The notes below the pieces were generated by a model. It ran no database searches and was not told where the DNA came from. It saw nothing but the letters and a program-made list of their open reading frames with translations. From Corynebacterium sp. CNCTC7651 (lineage in GTDB: Bacteria > Actinomycetota > Actinomycetes > Mycobacteriales > Mycobacteriaceae), in contig NZ_CP071246.1 in the NCBI RefSeq assembly GCF_021496665.1, positions 1,674,001 through 1,738,000 on the forward strand: 64,000 nt of DNA. The letters are read 5' to 3'. The position numbers were made by a program, and so were the translations under genes. Position 1 is the first letter of the stretch; each line of letters opens with the position of its first letter. Positions 34,334 through 43,731 of this stretch are shown piece by piece.

Positions 34334-34865
34334 TCGCGGCGCGGAGGCGCTGGTCCGACAGCTCCTCCACCAGCCACGGGGAGAACGCGAACGGGGTGGC
34401 ATCCGCGGCGGCGATAAGCTCGCCCGGCTCCGCCCACGCGACGCTGTCCACCTCATCCGGGTTGGGGTCCAGCTGCGCGCCAGGTGCAAGGCGGGCGACG
34501 AAGACCGGGCAAACCTCGTTTTCCACCACGCCCGAAGAATCAACGGCGCGGTACTGGAAGGTGGGGAGGATGCAATCAACCGTCGAAAAGCAGTCCCTGC
34601 CCAAACCCAGCTCAGTCTGGGCGCGGCGGTACACCGCGTCCTCCACGGCCTCGCCCGGCGCGGGGTGGCCGCAGAAAGAGTTGGTCCACACACCGGGCCA
34701 CGTGAGCTTGCTCAATGCGCGGCGGGTGAGCAAAAGCTGGCCGTGCGCGTCCAGCACCCAGCAGGAAAAGGCCAGGTGGAGCGGGGTGTTCGCCGTGTGG
34801 ATGTCCAGCTTGGGGGCGGTGCCGATGGGGTTGGCAACTGCGTCAAGCAGCACAACCTGCTCCAT
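34317..34865 (-). CDS. idi: Isopentenyl-diphosphate delta-isomerase, type 1
   Basis: 182-aa Nudix-fold isomerase interconverting IPP and DMAPP for polyprenyl and menaquinone synthesis. Motifs: TPLHLAFSCWVLDAHGQLLLTRRALSKLTWPGVWTNSFCGHPAPGE (catalytic Cys and metal ligands), the Nudix-like Glu cluster EAVEDAVYRRAQTELG, and EVDSVAWAEPGEL. The ATG overlaps the lipoprotein stop (TAATG), implying translational coupling with it. Confidence 0.95.
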   Translation of the reverse strand: MEQVVLLDAVANPIGTAPKLDIHTANTPLHLAFSCWVLDAHGQLLLTRRALSKLTWPGVWTNSFCGHPAPGEAVEDAVYRRAQTELGLGRDCFSTVDCILPTFQYRAVDSSGVVENEVCPVFVARLAPGAQLDPNPDEVDSVAWAEPGELIAAADATPFAFSPWLVEELSDQRLRAAITLPS

Positions 34866-35422
34866 TAGTTGTTCAGGTTCCCCTCAAACGTGACGTTGCC
34901 GATGGTGAATTTGGCGTCCCACAGATTGCCGGCGGCTACGTCGAAGGGGAATTTCGCGTTCACGGTCGCGCCGGGGCCGAGCGGCAGGTCCAGGCCGACG
35001 ATGTCCACGCCAGCGGCCTCCGCCGTCATCGGGTCCGCCGTGCGGTACTCCTTGTTGCCGGCGTTCCACTTCAGCTCGGTGCGCAGGGTATCGGCAGGCA
35101 TTGGCGCGTCCGACTCGTTAGTGATGGCAACCACCACCACCGTGCCGCCGCCCGGCGCGTAGGACGTGCCCTGCCACTTGTAGGTCAGCTCCATCGCTGG
35201 GTCCTCCACGCGCTCGCCCTTGATCTCGTTGGTCACGCTCGGTTCAACCTCTTCGGCGGCGAACGTCTGCTCCGGTCGGCCGATCGTGCTGGTGGGAGAG
35301 ACCTCCGCGTCCTCGGTTGGGGTTGCGGGCATGCCCTCGGGGTTATCGCCGTCAACCGGCCCCGAGCACGCCGCGAGCGGGAAGATCAGCGCGAGGGCGG
35401 CAAGTTTGAGGCGGTTAGACAT
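34865..35422 (-). CDS. Putative lipoprotein
   Basis: 185 aa with a lipoprotein signal (LKLAALALIFPLAACSG, Cys about 20). A disordered acidic linker follows, then a small Ig-like domain (GGTVVVVAITNESDAPMPADTLRTELKW; ATVNAKFPFDVAAGNLWDAKFTIGNVTFEGN) similar to DUF4352-type surface domains. It is co-translated with idi, probably by chance of packing. Function unknown. Confidence 0.75.
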   Translation of the reverse strand: MSNRLKLAALALIFPLAACSGPVDGDNPEGMPATPTEDAEVSPTSTIGRPEQTFAAEEVEPSVTNEIKGERVEDPAMELTYKWQGTSYAPGGGTVVVVAITNESDAPMPADTLRTELKWNAGNKEYRTADPMTAEAAGVDIVGLDLPLGPGATVNAKFPFDVAAGNLWDAKFTIGNVTFEGNLNN

Positions 35423-35492
35423 AAGGTGAACCCCCAACATCGACGATTGTGCAGTACCTGGTCATCCTACAGCCCGCGTAGAGTGAGCCGGC

Positions 35493-37343
35493 ATGCAGCC
35501 GATGATCCGTGTCCTGCGCAGCGCCTCCTCCCTCTGGCCGTACTACCTCGGAGTAGTTGCGGTCTCGTCGCTAGTCGCGGGGCTGAGCCTTGTCTCCCCC
35601 TTCATCGTGCGCCACGCCACCGACACCATTGTGGCGGCGCTACCGGACGGCGGCGGGAACGCGGCGCGCACCGTCGCCTGGCTGGCGGTGGCGCTGTTCG
35701 CTGCGGAGGCCGCCGCGTCGATGCTGCGCAACGTCTCCGGGTACTTGGGCGACGTGATGGTGGCGCGGATCAGGCAGATCCTGTCCACCCGCTACTTTGC
35801 CAAGTTGCTCGCGCTGCCCCAGCGCTACTTTGATGACCAGGTGACCGGCACGATCATCGCCCGGCTGGACCGCTCCATCGCCAACGTCACCCAGTTCATC
35901 CAATCCATGGCGAACAGCTTCCTGCCCATGCTGCTGCAGGTGGGCGCGATCCTGGTCATCACCGCAACGTACTACTGGCCGCTGTCCATCCTGCTGGCGC
36001 TGCTCTTCCCCCTCTACACCTGGCTCACGGCGCTGACATCCAAGCGTTGGCAGAAGTTTGAGACAGAGAAGAACCGGCACATCGACGAAGGCAACGGCCG
36101 CTTCGCCGAGGTGGTGGGGCAGGTCAAGGTGACCAAGTCCTACGTCGCGGAGGTGCGCGAGCTAGACAAATTTGGCGGCCACTACCAATCCACCGTGAAC
36201 ATCACCCGCCCGCAGTCGCGCTGGTGGCACAGCATGGACACGCTGCGCGGGCTGGTGATGAACCTGCTTTTCCTGGGCATTTACCTCATTCTTTTTCTGC
36301 ACACGCTCGGCGGGCACTTCACCATCGGCGAGATGGTCATGCTGCTGCAGATGGTGACCATGGTGCGCCAGCCGGTGACCATGATGAGCTGGATCGTCGA
36401 CTCCGCCCAGCGAGCCGTTGCCGGTTCCAAGTCCTACTTCAAGGTGATGGATGAGCCGGTGGAGCCGACCGCGAACGCGCAGCTTGTGGCCGCGACTCGC
36501 ACGAACGGGGAGCTAGCACTCACCGCAAGCAACCCCATACCGCTGCCGGTAGCGGAGCCGGCCATCGCATTCGACGACGTGAGCTTCGCTTACGTCCCCG
36601 GGGAGCCCGTGCTTCACGACGTCTCCTTTACCGCCACCAAGGGAGAGAAGGTCGCGCTGGTGGGCGAATCCGGCGGCGGCAAATCCACCATCGTGAACCT
36701 CTTGCTTGGCCTCTACCCGCTGAGCCAGGGGCGCCTTATCGTATGCGGCCGTGATGTGGCTGACCTTGGGGTTGAAGAGCTTCGAGCGTCGATTGGCGTG
36801 GTGTTCCAGGAGCCAGCGTTGTTCTCCGGAACTATCGCGGAGAACATCGCCTACGGTAAGCCGGATGCCTCATTGGAGGAGGTGGTGGACGTGGCCAAGC
36901 GGGCAAACGCCCACGGGTTCATCTCCCAGTTCGCGGATGGGTACCAGACGGTGATCGGCGAGCGCGGCCTGAAGCTGTCCGGTGGCCAGCGCCAACGCGT
37001 TGCAGTTGCGCGGGCAATGCTGAAGGATGCCCCGATTTTGGTGCTGGACGAGGCCACCTCCGCCCTGGATACCAAGGCGGAGCGCGCGGTGCAGGCCGGG
37101 CTGGATGAGCTGATGAAGGAGAGGACCACGATCATGATCGCGCACCGGCTGTCCACCATCGCGGACGTGGACACCATCATCACCCTGCGCGACGGCGAGA
37201 TCGACGAGATCGGCTCCCCCGCCCAGCTGGCAACCTCCGGCGGCATTTATTCCGAGCTACTGCAACTCACCGCCTCCTCCTCCGCCGCGGACCGTGAGCG
37301 CCTGAAGGCTTTTGGTTTTCATGACGGCAGCGAGGACAGCTAA
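35493..37343 (+). CDS. ABC exporter, fused permease and ATPase
   Basis: 616-aa half-transporter. Six membrane segments lie in residues 1-300, and the nucleotide-binding domain runs from about 350: Walker A GESGGGKST, signature LSGGQRQRVAVARAM, Walker B ILVLDEATSALDT and switch IMIAHRLST. Permease marks such as GTIIARLDRS and RHIDEGNGRFAEVVGQVKVTKSY fit the multidrug/lipid exporter class. No partner half is adjacent, so it probably works as a homodimer. Substrate unknown. Confidence 0.93.
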   Translation: MQPMIRVLRSASSLWPYYLGVVAVSSLVAGLSLVSPFIVRHATDTIVAALPDGGGNAARTVAWLAVALFAAEAAASMLRNVSGYLGDVMVARIRQILSTRYFAKLLALPQRYFDDQVTGTIIARLDRSIANVTQFIQSMANSFLPMLLQVGAILVITATYYWPLSILLALLFPLYTWLTALTSKRWQKFETEKNRHIDEGNGRFAEVVGQVKVTKSYVAEVRELDKFGGHYQSTVNITRPQSRWWHSMDTLRGLVMNLLFLGIYLILFLHTLGGHFTIGEMVMLLQMVTMVRQPVTMMSWIVDSAQRAVAGSKSYFKVMDEPVEPTANAQLVAATRTNGELALTASNPIPLPVAEPAIAFDDVSFAYVPGEPVLHDVSFTATKGEKVALVGESGGGKSTIVNLLLGLYPLSQGRLIVCGRDVADLGVEELRASIGVVFQEPALFSGTIAENIAYGKPDASLEEVVDVAKRANAHGFISQFADGYQTVIGERGLKLSGGQRQRVAVARAMLKDAPILVLDEATSALDTKAERAVQAGLDELMKERTTIMIAHRLSTIADVDTIITLRDGEIDEIGSPAQLATSGGIYSELLQLTASSSAADRERLKAFGFHDGSEDS

Positions 37344-37358
37344 GTACCCTTGGGCCCC

Positions 37359-38480
37359 ATGCAGTTCCCAGATCTTCAGACCCTTCAGGCCCGCGGCACG
37401 CGGAAGTGGACCCAGTTCGACCGTGACGTCATCCCCATGTTCGTCGCGGAGAGCGACTTCCCCACCGCCCCGCCGGTGAAGCAGGCGATTCTGGATGCCT
37501 GCGAGCGCGAAATGTTCGGCTACACCCCCGCCCCGCACGCCTCCGTGCTACCGGAGGTGCTCGCCGATTTTTACGACTGGCGCTACGGCTGGCGGCCGGA
37601 CCCGGCGCGCATCTTCCCCGTGGCGGACGTGGTGCGCGGCGTGCTGCTGGCCATCCAGTACTTCACCGAGGGCGACGTGATCGTGCCCGTGCCCTCCTAC
37701 TTCCCGTTCCTCAAGATCGCGCAGACGGCTGGGCGCAAGCGTATCGACGTCGGCTCCGAAGGCGGCCTCGACCTCGCCGAGGTAGAAGCTGCATTCAAGA
37801 ACGGCGCGGGCAGCATCATCGTGACCAACCCGTTCAACCCGGGCGGCTGGATGTTCGACGCGGAAGAGCTGGACCAGATCTGCGAGATCGCGCGCCGCCA
37901 CGGCGGGCGCGTGATTGTGGACGAGATCCACGCGCCCTTGGTCTACGAGGGCGCGCACGTGTGCGCCGCACAGCGCAACCCGGATGTGTGCATTACAGTG
38001 ACCGCCACCTCGAAGGCGTGGAACGTTGCGGGCCTGAAGTGCGCGCAGATCATCTTCTCCAACGATGAGGACGTGAAGCGCTGGGACAAGGTCAGCCCCG
38101 TGGCCAAGGACGGCGTGGGCACGCTCGGCATCATCGCCGCGGAGGCCTGTTACCGGGACGGCCGCGAGTTCTTGGACGAGGAGGTGGCGCTGCTCAAGGC
38201 CAACCGCGATTACCTCGCCGAGGTGCTGCCGGAGAAGATCCCGGGCATCCGCTTCGAGCTCCCCCAGGCGACGTACCTGATGTTCCTGAACTTTGCGGAG
38301 ACGAAATTGAACGTCGAAAAGCCTGCTGCCTACCTGCTGGAGCACGCTCGAGTGGCCATGAATGAGGGCGTGGACTTCGGCCCCGGCGGCGAGCACCGCG
38401 CGCGCATGAACTTCGCCACGTCGCCCGAGATTCTGGCGGAGGCAGTTGAGCGCATCGCGCGCGCGATCGAACTACGCTAG
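37359..38480 (+). CDS. aecD: PLP-dependent C-S beta-lyase, MalY/PatB family
   Basis: 373-aa fold-type I enzyme, resembling corynebacterial AecD cystathionine beta-lyase, which cleaves cystathionine and related thioethers. Motifs: [52 protein letters not shown] and the PLP-binding Lys in [15 protein letters not shown], plus [11 protein letters not shown] (carboxylate Arg). ATG 37359 is chosen over TTG 37350. It lies 15 bases after the ABC exporter and 6 before treS. Confidence 0.92.
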   Translation: MQFPDLQTLQARGTRKWTQFDRDVIPMFVAESDFPTAPPVKQAILDACEREMFGYTPAPHASVLPEVLADFYDWRYGWRPDPARIFPVADVVRGVLLAIQYFTEGDVIVPVPSYFPFLKIAQTAGRKRIDVGSEGGLDLAEVEAAFKNGAGSIIVTNPFNPGGWMFDAEELDQICEIARRHGGRVIVDEIHAPLVYEGAHVCAAQRNPDVCITVTATSKAWNVAGLKCAQIIFSNDEDVKRWDKVSPVAKDGVGTLGIIAAEACYRDGREFLDEEVALLKANRDYLAEVLPEKIPGIRFELPQATYLMFLNFAETKLNVEKPAAYLLEHARVAMNEGVDFGPGGEHRARMNFATSPEILAEAVERIARAIELR

Positions 38481-38486
38481 TTCCTC

Positions 38487-40205
38487 ATGGAGCACACCCC
38501 CCAGGCCTCAGATTTCACCCCGCCCGCCCCGGTTGAGCAACCGTGGGAGCGCCCCGATCCGCAGTGGTACAAGGACGCCGTGTTTTACGAAGTCCTGGTC
38601 CGCGCGTTCTACGACCCGGACGGGACGGGCTCCGGCACGCTGAAGGGCCTGGAGGAGAAGCTGGACTACCTGCAGTGGCTGGGCGTGGACTGCCTGTGGC
38701 TGCCGCCGTTCTACGATTCGCCGCTGCGCGATGGCGGGTACGACATCCGCGATTTCCGCAAGGTGCTGCCGGAGTTCGGCACTGTGGAGGACTTCATCTC
38801 GCTGATTGACGCGGCGCACAAGCGCGGCATCCGCATTATCACGGACTTCCCCATCAACCACACCTCAGACCAGCACCCGTGGTTCATCCAGTCCCGCGAG
38901 GATCCGGAGGGCCCCTACGGGGACTACTACGTGTGGACGGACGATGACAAGCAGTACGACGGCACCCGCATCATCTTCATTGACACGGAGACCTCCAACT
39001 GGACCTGGGACCCCGTGCGCAAGCAGTTCTTCTGGCACCGCTTCTTCTCCCACCAGCCGGACTTGAACTACGACAACCCTAAGGTGCAGGAAGAAGTCCT
39101 GGACGTGATCCGCTTCTGGCTGGACCTGGGCATGGACGGCATCCGCCTGGACGCCATCCCGTACCTCTTCGAGCGCGAGGGCACGAACAGCGAGAACCTG
39201 CCGGAGACGCACGGCTTTATCAAGCGCGTGCGCAAGCTTTTCGACGAAGAGTACCCCGGCCGCTTCCTCCTCGCCGAGGCGAACCAGATGCCGCACGAGG
39301 TGGTGGAGTACTTCGGCGAGGGGACGGACGGCACCGGCGACGAATGCCAGATGGCCTTCCACTTCCCCGTCATGCCGCGCATCTTCATGGGCCTGCACAA
39401 GGAGACGGCGCAGCCCATCATCGACATCCTGCGCGAGACCCCGGACATCCCGGAGACCGCGCAGTGGGGCATCTTCCTGCGCAACCACGATGAGCTGACG
39501 CTGGAGATGGTGACGGAAGAGGAGCGGGACTACATGTACAAGTCCTACGCCTTCGACCCGCGCATGCGCGCCAACGTTGGTATCCGCCGCCGCCTCGCCC
39601 CGCTTCTGGGCGGGCACCGCGACCGCCTGGAGCTGGCCCACGCGCTGCTGCTTTCTCTGCCGGGCTCCCCGTTCCTGTACTACGGCGACGAGATTGGCAT
39701 GGGCGACAACATCTGGCTGCCGGACCGCGACGGCGTGCGCACCCCCATGCAGTGGTCCAACGACCGCAACGGCGGCTTCTCCAAGGCGGACCCGGAGCGT
39801 CTGTACCTGCCGCCGGTGCGCAACGACCAGTACGGCTTCCACATCGTCAACGTGGAATCCCAGGTGAACCAGGACAACTCCCTGCTGCACTGGGTGCGCA
39901 CGCTGGTGCATATCCGCAAGCAGTACAAGGCGTTCGGCCGCGGCTCCTACATCGAGGTGGAGCACGGCAACGAGCAGGTGCTGGCCTTCATCCGTGAGTA
40001 CACCGACGACAACGGCCGCACCGAGCGCATCCTGTGCGTGCACAACATGAGCTCGCGCCCGCAGCCGGTGATGATGCAGCTGGCGCACTTTGCCGGCATC
40101 ACCCCGCGCGAGCTGTCCGGCGGCGTGGAGTTCCCCACGATCGGCGAGCTGCCGTGGCTGACCACGCTTGCCCCGCACGGTTTCTTCTGGTTCGACATCT
40201 CCTAG
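38487..40205 (+). CDS. treS: Trehalose synthase (maltose to trehalose)
   Basis: 572-aa GH13 isomerase interconverting maltose and trehalose. Motifs: WYKDAVFYEVLVRAFYDPDGTGSGTLKGL, GIRIITDFPINHTSDQHPWF, GMDGIRLDAIPYLFEREG (nucleophile Asp), FLLAEANQMP (acid/base Glu) and FLRNHDELTLEMV (third Asp). Length fits the single-domain form. It is followed 10 bases on by its maltokinase partner, which in this group makes maltose 1-phosphate for glucan synthesis. Confidence 0.96.
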   Translation: MEHTPQASDFTPPAPVEQPWERPDPQWYKDAVFYEVLVRAFYDPDGTGSGTLKGLEEKLDYLQWLGVDCLWLPPFYDSPLRDGGYDIRDFRKVLPEFGTVEDFISLIDAAHKRGIRIITDFPINHTSDQHPWFIQSREDPEGPYGDYYVWTDDDKQYDGTRIIFIDTETSNWTWDPVRKQFFWHRFFSHQPDLNYDNPKVQEEVLDVIRFWLDLGMDGIRLDAIPYLFEREGTNSENLPETHGFIKRVRKLFDEEYPGRFLLAEANQMPHEVVEYFGEGTDGTGDECQMAFHFPVMPRIFMGLHKETAQPIIDILRETPDIPETAQWGIFLRNHDELTLEMVTEEERDYMYKSYAFDPRMRANVGIRRRLAPLLGGHRDRLELAHALLLSLPGSPFLYYGDEIGMGDNIWLPDRDGVRTPMQWSNDRNGGFSKADPERLYLPPVRNDQYGFHIVNVESQVNQDNSLLHWVRTLVHIRKQYKAFGRGSYIEVEHGNEQVLAFIREYTDDNGRTERILCVHNMSSRPQPVMMQLAHFAGITPRELSGGVEFPTIGELPWLTTLAPHGFFWFDIS

Positions 40206-40215
40206 GAGGCCTACC

Positions 40216-41277
40216 TTGATCGACATCACCGGAGAACGCTTTTTCGGCTCCAAAGCCGCGGCGGTGGGCGGCACCAGCGTCGCCAATGAAGCCCCGCTAG
40301 GCGGATACACCTGGCAGCTCATCGAAGTTGAGCTTCAGCGCGGTACCGAGGTCTACCAGGTGCTGGTGGAGGGCGACACGGACGTGTTGAACACGGACGC
40401 CGGCGCCACCGCCTACGTCGCCCACGCGCACGAGCTGGGCGAGGTCCACGGCACCCTCACCACCGGCCCCGCCACCCCGCTCGGCGCGGAGCAATCCAAC
40501 ACGTCGCTGGTGGTGGGCGACACCATCTTCAAGGTCTTCCGCAAGCTCGAGGGCGGCCTGAACCCGGACGTGGAGCTGCTCAGCCGCATCGACAACCCGC
40601 ACATCGCCGCCGTGCACGGCTACGTCACCCGCGGCGACCAGACGCTGGCCATGCAGCAGGCGCGCATCGACGGCACCGACGGCTACCAGCTGGCCACCAG
40701 CGAGGGCCTCACTGTGGAAAGCGCCACCTCCCTCGGCGTCGCCATCCGCAGCGTCCACGACTCGCTGGCCAGCGCGTTCGGTACCGAGGAGGTTGACGCA
40801 GACGGCGTGCGCGCCGAGCTCCACGCCCGCCTGGACCGCAACATCGAGCGCGCCGCCGTGCTCAAGGACTACGAGGCAGGGCTTCGCACGCTTATCGACG
40901 GCGCCTTTACCCACCCCACCGTCACTGTCCAGCGCGTCCACGGCGACCTGCACTTGGGCCAGACACTGAAGACAGCGGATACCTGGTACCTCATCGACTT
41001 CGAGGGCGAGCCGGCCCGACCCCTGGAGGAGCGCCGCCGCCCTGACAGCCCGCTGCGGGATGTGGCGGGGATGGTGCGTTCCTTCGGTTACGCGTCTGCA
41101 CCGCAGGAGCAGGTGGATGCGTTGCTGGCGGGGTACGGGGACGTCGAAAAGCAAATGCTCAACGCGTATATCGCGGACAAGGCGGCATACGAGGTTGCGT
41201 ATGAGGCGAACAACCGTCCGGATTGGATCGACATCCCGCTGCGAGCGGTGAAGGACCTCACCGATCCCAATAGGTGA
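40216..41277 (+). CDS. Maltokinase-like phosphotransferase (TreS partner)
   Basis: 353 aa. ATP-dependent kinase fold like mycobacterial Mak, which makes maltose 1-phosphate. Motifs: VHGDLHLGQTLKTADTWYLIDFEGEP (catalytic Asp and metal site) and NTSLVVGDTIFKVFRKLEGGLNPDVEL (nucleotide lobe). The start is a TTG at 40216 chosen because AGGAGG at 40205-40210 is five bases ahead. It is shorter than typical Mak (about 450 aa), so a reduced N-terminal cap is likely. Context makes the role firm. Confidence 0.88.
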   Translation: MIDITGERFFGSKAAAVGGTSVANEAPLGGYTWQLIEVELQRGTEVYQVLVEGDTDVLNTDAGATAYVAHAHELGEVHGTLTTGPATPLGAEQSNTSLVVGDTIFKVFRKLEGGLNPDVELLSRIDNPHIAAVHGYVTRGDQTLAMQQARIDGTDGYQLATSEGLTVESATSLGVAIRSVHDSLASAFGTEEVDADGVRAELHARLDRNIERAAVLKDYEAGLRTLIDGAFTHPTVTVQRVHGDLHLGQTLKTADTWYLIDFEGEPARPLEERRRPDSPLRDVAGMVRSFGYASAPQEQVDALLAGYGDVEKQMLNAYIADKAAYEVAYEANNRPDWIDIPLRAVKDLTDPNR

Positions 41278-41357
41278 GATCCAGTTTCCAAAATCCGCCT
41301 GAGGGGCTACTGTGAATGAATCTCTTGCATTCCAGTGAATCCCAAGGAGGCCCTCAG

Positions 41358-42716
41358 ATGGGTTCGACAGCCGTCACGTCGGGCGGGACGAAGCGTTCCG
41401 GCCTGACAATCGTGGTCACGTCGCTCGCGCTCTTTTCCATGTTCTTCGGCGCAGGCAACTTGATCTTCCCGCCCATGTTGGCCGTCCAGGCTGGCGATAA
41501 CTTCTGGCCGGCCATCCTCGGCTTCCTGGGAACCGGAGCCCTGCTGCCGGTGCTGGCCGTGATCGCCATCGCCCTGGCAGGTGAAGACGTGCGCGATCTG
41601 GCCCAGCGCGCCGGCACCGTCTTCGGCCTCCTGTTCCCCATCCTGGCCTACCTGTCCATCGGCGCGTTCTACGCCCTGCCGCGTACCGGCGCCGTGTCCA
41701 TGGAGACTGCGATCACCCCGCTGCTGGGCGTGCAGGGCACCGCGGCATCCGCGATCTTCAACATCGTGTTCTTCGGCATCGCGCTGGCGCTGTCTTGGAA
41801 CCCGATCCGCATCATGGACACCCTGGGCAAGTTCCTGGTGCCCGCGCTGGTGGTGCTGCTGGTGATCATGATCGCCGTCTCCCTCACCCGCTTCGACGCC
41901 CAGGCTGCCGCCCCGGCCGCTGAGTACGCAGAGAGCGCGTTCACCGCCGGCCTGCTCGAGGGCTACCTCACCATGGACTCCATCGCGGCGCTGGCGTTCG
42001 CCATCGTGGTCATTTCCACCCTGAGCAACAAGGGCTACCACGGCCGCGAGCTGGTCAACGGCACCATCATCGCCGGCATCGGCGCAGGCATCATGCTCGC
42101 CCTGATCTACCTGGGCCTGGGCGGCATCGGCCGCGTCATCCCCAACGGCGCGCAGTACGAAAACGGCGCGGGCCTGCTCGCAGAGGCGTCCAACCTGACC
42201 ATGGGCAACATCGGCCAGATCGTGTTCTCCCTCGTCGTGCTGCTGGCCTGCCTGACCACCGCCGTGGGCCTGATCACCGCAACGTCCGAGTACTTCCACG
42301 ATCAGTTCTTCGGCTCCTACCGCATGTGGGCCATCATCTTCACCGTCTGGTCCATGGTGTTTGCCACCCAGGGCCTGAGCTTCATCATGACCATCGCCGC
42401 ACCGGTGATCGGCTTCCTGTACCCGCCGGCGATTGCCCTGATCCTGGTCACGCTGATTGAGCCGGCGTTCCGTTCCAAGACCCGCTTCACCTGGGCCCTG
42501 ATCATCCCAGTGTGGACCGCGGTGGTCTACTCCCTGATCGAGACCTTCATCGGCCAGGGCTGGGGTGCCTCCGCGCTGGAGCCGATCATCTCCTGGACGC
42601 CGCTCTTCGGCGCCGGCCTCGGCTGGGTTGTGCCGGTGGCCATCGCCTTTATCATCGGCCTTGTGCTGGACTTCATGAACCCGAAGCCGGCGCGCGAGCT
42701 CGGCGAGGTACGTTGA
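41358..42716 (+). CDS. brnQ: Branched-chain amino acid uptake carrier BrnQ
   Basis: 452-aa Na+- or H+-coupled importer of Leu, Ile and Val with about 12 membrane segments. The family signature SLALFSMFFGAGNLIFPPML lies near residue 20, followed by LLFPILAYLSIGAFYALPRTGAVS and ISTLSNKGYHGRELVNGTIIAGIG. The ATG at 41358 follows AAGGAGG; an ATG 42 bases upstream lacks a site. It stands alone between maltokinase and the oxidoreductase. Confidence 0.94.
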   Translation: MGSTAVTSGGTKRSGLTIVVTSLALFSMFFGAGNLIFPPMLAVQAGDNFWPAILGFLGTGALLPVLAVIAIALAGEDVRDLAQRAGTVFGLLFPILAYLSIGAFYALPRTGAVSMETAITPLLGVQGTAASAIFNIVFFGIALALSWNPIRIMDTLGKFLVPALVVLLVIMIAVSLTRFDAQAAAPAAEYAESAFTAGLLEGYLTMDSIAALAFAIVVISTLSNKGYHGRELVNGTIIAGIGAGIMLALIYLGLGGIGRVIPNGAQYENGAGLLAEASNLTMGNIGQIVFSLVVLLACLTTAVGLITATSEYFHDQFFGSYRMWAIIFTVWSMVFATQGLSFIMTIAAPVIGFLYPPAIALILVTLIEPAFRSKTRFTWALIIPVWTAVVYSLIETFIGQGWGASALEPIISWTPLFGAGLGWVVPVAIAFIIGLVLDFMNPKPARELGEVR

Positions 42717-42743
42717 CGTGTCCAACAGGCGTACCGTGGAGGC

Positions 42744-43721
42744 ATGAAGCTTTCACTGATTGATTTCTGCACCCGCTACCCCAACGAAACCGTGGGCGAG
42801 GCGATGGAACGCTCCGTCGCATTCGCCCAGTCCGCGGAAGCGTTGGGGTATTCGCGTATCTGGTACTCCGAGCACCACAACATGACGTCCATCGTGTCCT
42901 CGGTGCCCTCGGTACTTATCTCCCACATCGGCGCCCGCACCAACTCCATCCGCTTGGGCGCCGGCGGCGTGATGCTGCCCAACCACTCCCCGTACGTCAT
43001 CGCGGAGCAGTTCGGCATGCTGGAGGAGCTGTACCCGGGCCGCATCGACCTGGGCCTCGGCCGCGCCCCCGGCACCGACCAGCAGACGCTCGGCCGGGCC
43101 CTGCGCCGCGATCCCCGCGCCGCCGAGAACTTCCCGCAGGACGTGCAGGAGCTCCAGGCGTGGCTTTCCAACGAGTCCCCGCTGCCGGGCGTGGTGGCCA
43201 CCCCCGGTTTTGACACCAACGTCCCGCTTTATATTCTCGGCTCCTCCATGTTCGGCGCGTCCCTCGCCGCCCAGCTCGGCCTGCCGTATTCCTTCGCCTC
43301 CCACTTCGCCCCGCAGGCGTTGGAGCAGGCCACCACCTACTACCGCGAGAACTACAAGCCTTCGGAGCGTTACCCGGAGCCGTACTGCATCGCCGCCGTC
43401 AACGTCATCGCCTCCGACACCGCGGAGGACGCGGAGCGCCAGGAACACCTCGTGCACCGCGAGCGTGTGCGCGCTTTCGTGGGCCGCAGGGGCACCCCGC
43501 TTAACGACGATCAGTTGGACAGCATCGTCCAGTCCTACCAGGGCAAACAGATCATTGACATGCTGCGCTACACCGCCAAGGGCACCGGGGGGGATGTCAA
43601 GGAGTACCTCACCTGGTTCGCCGACCACGCCAAGGCGGATGAGCTGATGATCTCGTTGCAGGCCCCCAGCCACGAGGAGGCGCTGCGCTCCATGGAAATT
43701 GTGGCTGACGCAATGGGGTAA
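42744..43721 (+). CDS. LLM-class flavin-dependent oxidoreductase
   Basis: 325-aa luciferase-like TIM-barrel protein using FMNH2 or F420. Motifs: LGYSRIWYSEHHNMTSIVSSVPSVLISHIGART, IRLGAGGVMLPNHSPYVIAEQFGMLEELYPGRIDLGLGRAPGTD. The C-terminus ends in the usual AKADELMISLQ segment. Specific substrate unknown; corynebacteria lack F420, so FMN is likely. It precedes the ABC importer genes by 10 bases and may share their transcript. Confidence 0.88.
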   Translation: MKLSLIDFCTRYPNETVGEAMERSVAFAQSAEALGYSRIWYSEHHNMTSIVSSVPSVLISHIGARTNSIRLGAGGVMLPNHSPYVIAEQFGMLEELYPGRIDLGLGRAPGTDQQTLGRALRRDPRAAENFPQDVQELQAWLSNESPLPGVVATPGFDTNVPLYILGSSMFGASLAAQLGLPYSFASHFAPQALEQATTYYRENYKPSERYPEPYCIAAVNVIASDTAEDAERQEHLVHRERVRAFVGRRGTPLNDDQLDSIVQSYQGKQIIDMLRYTAKGTGGDVKEYLTWFADHAKADELMISLQAPSHEEALRSMEIVADAMG

Positions 43722-43731
43722 CCTCTGTGCG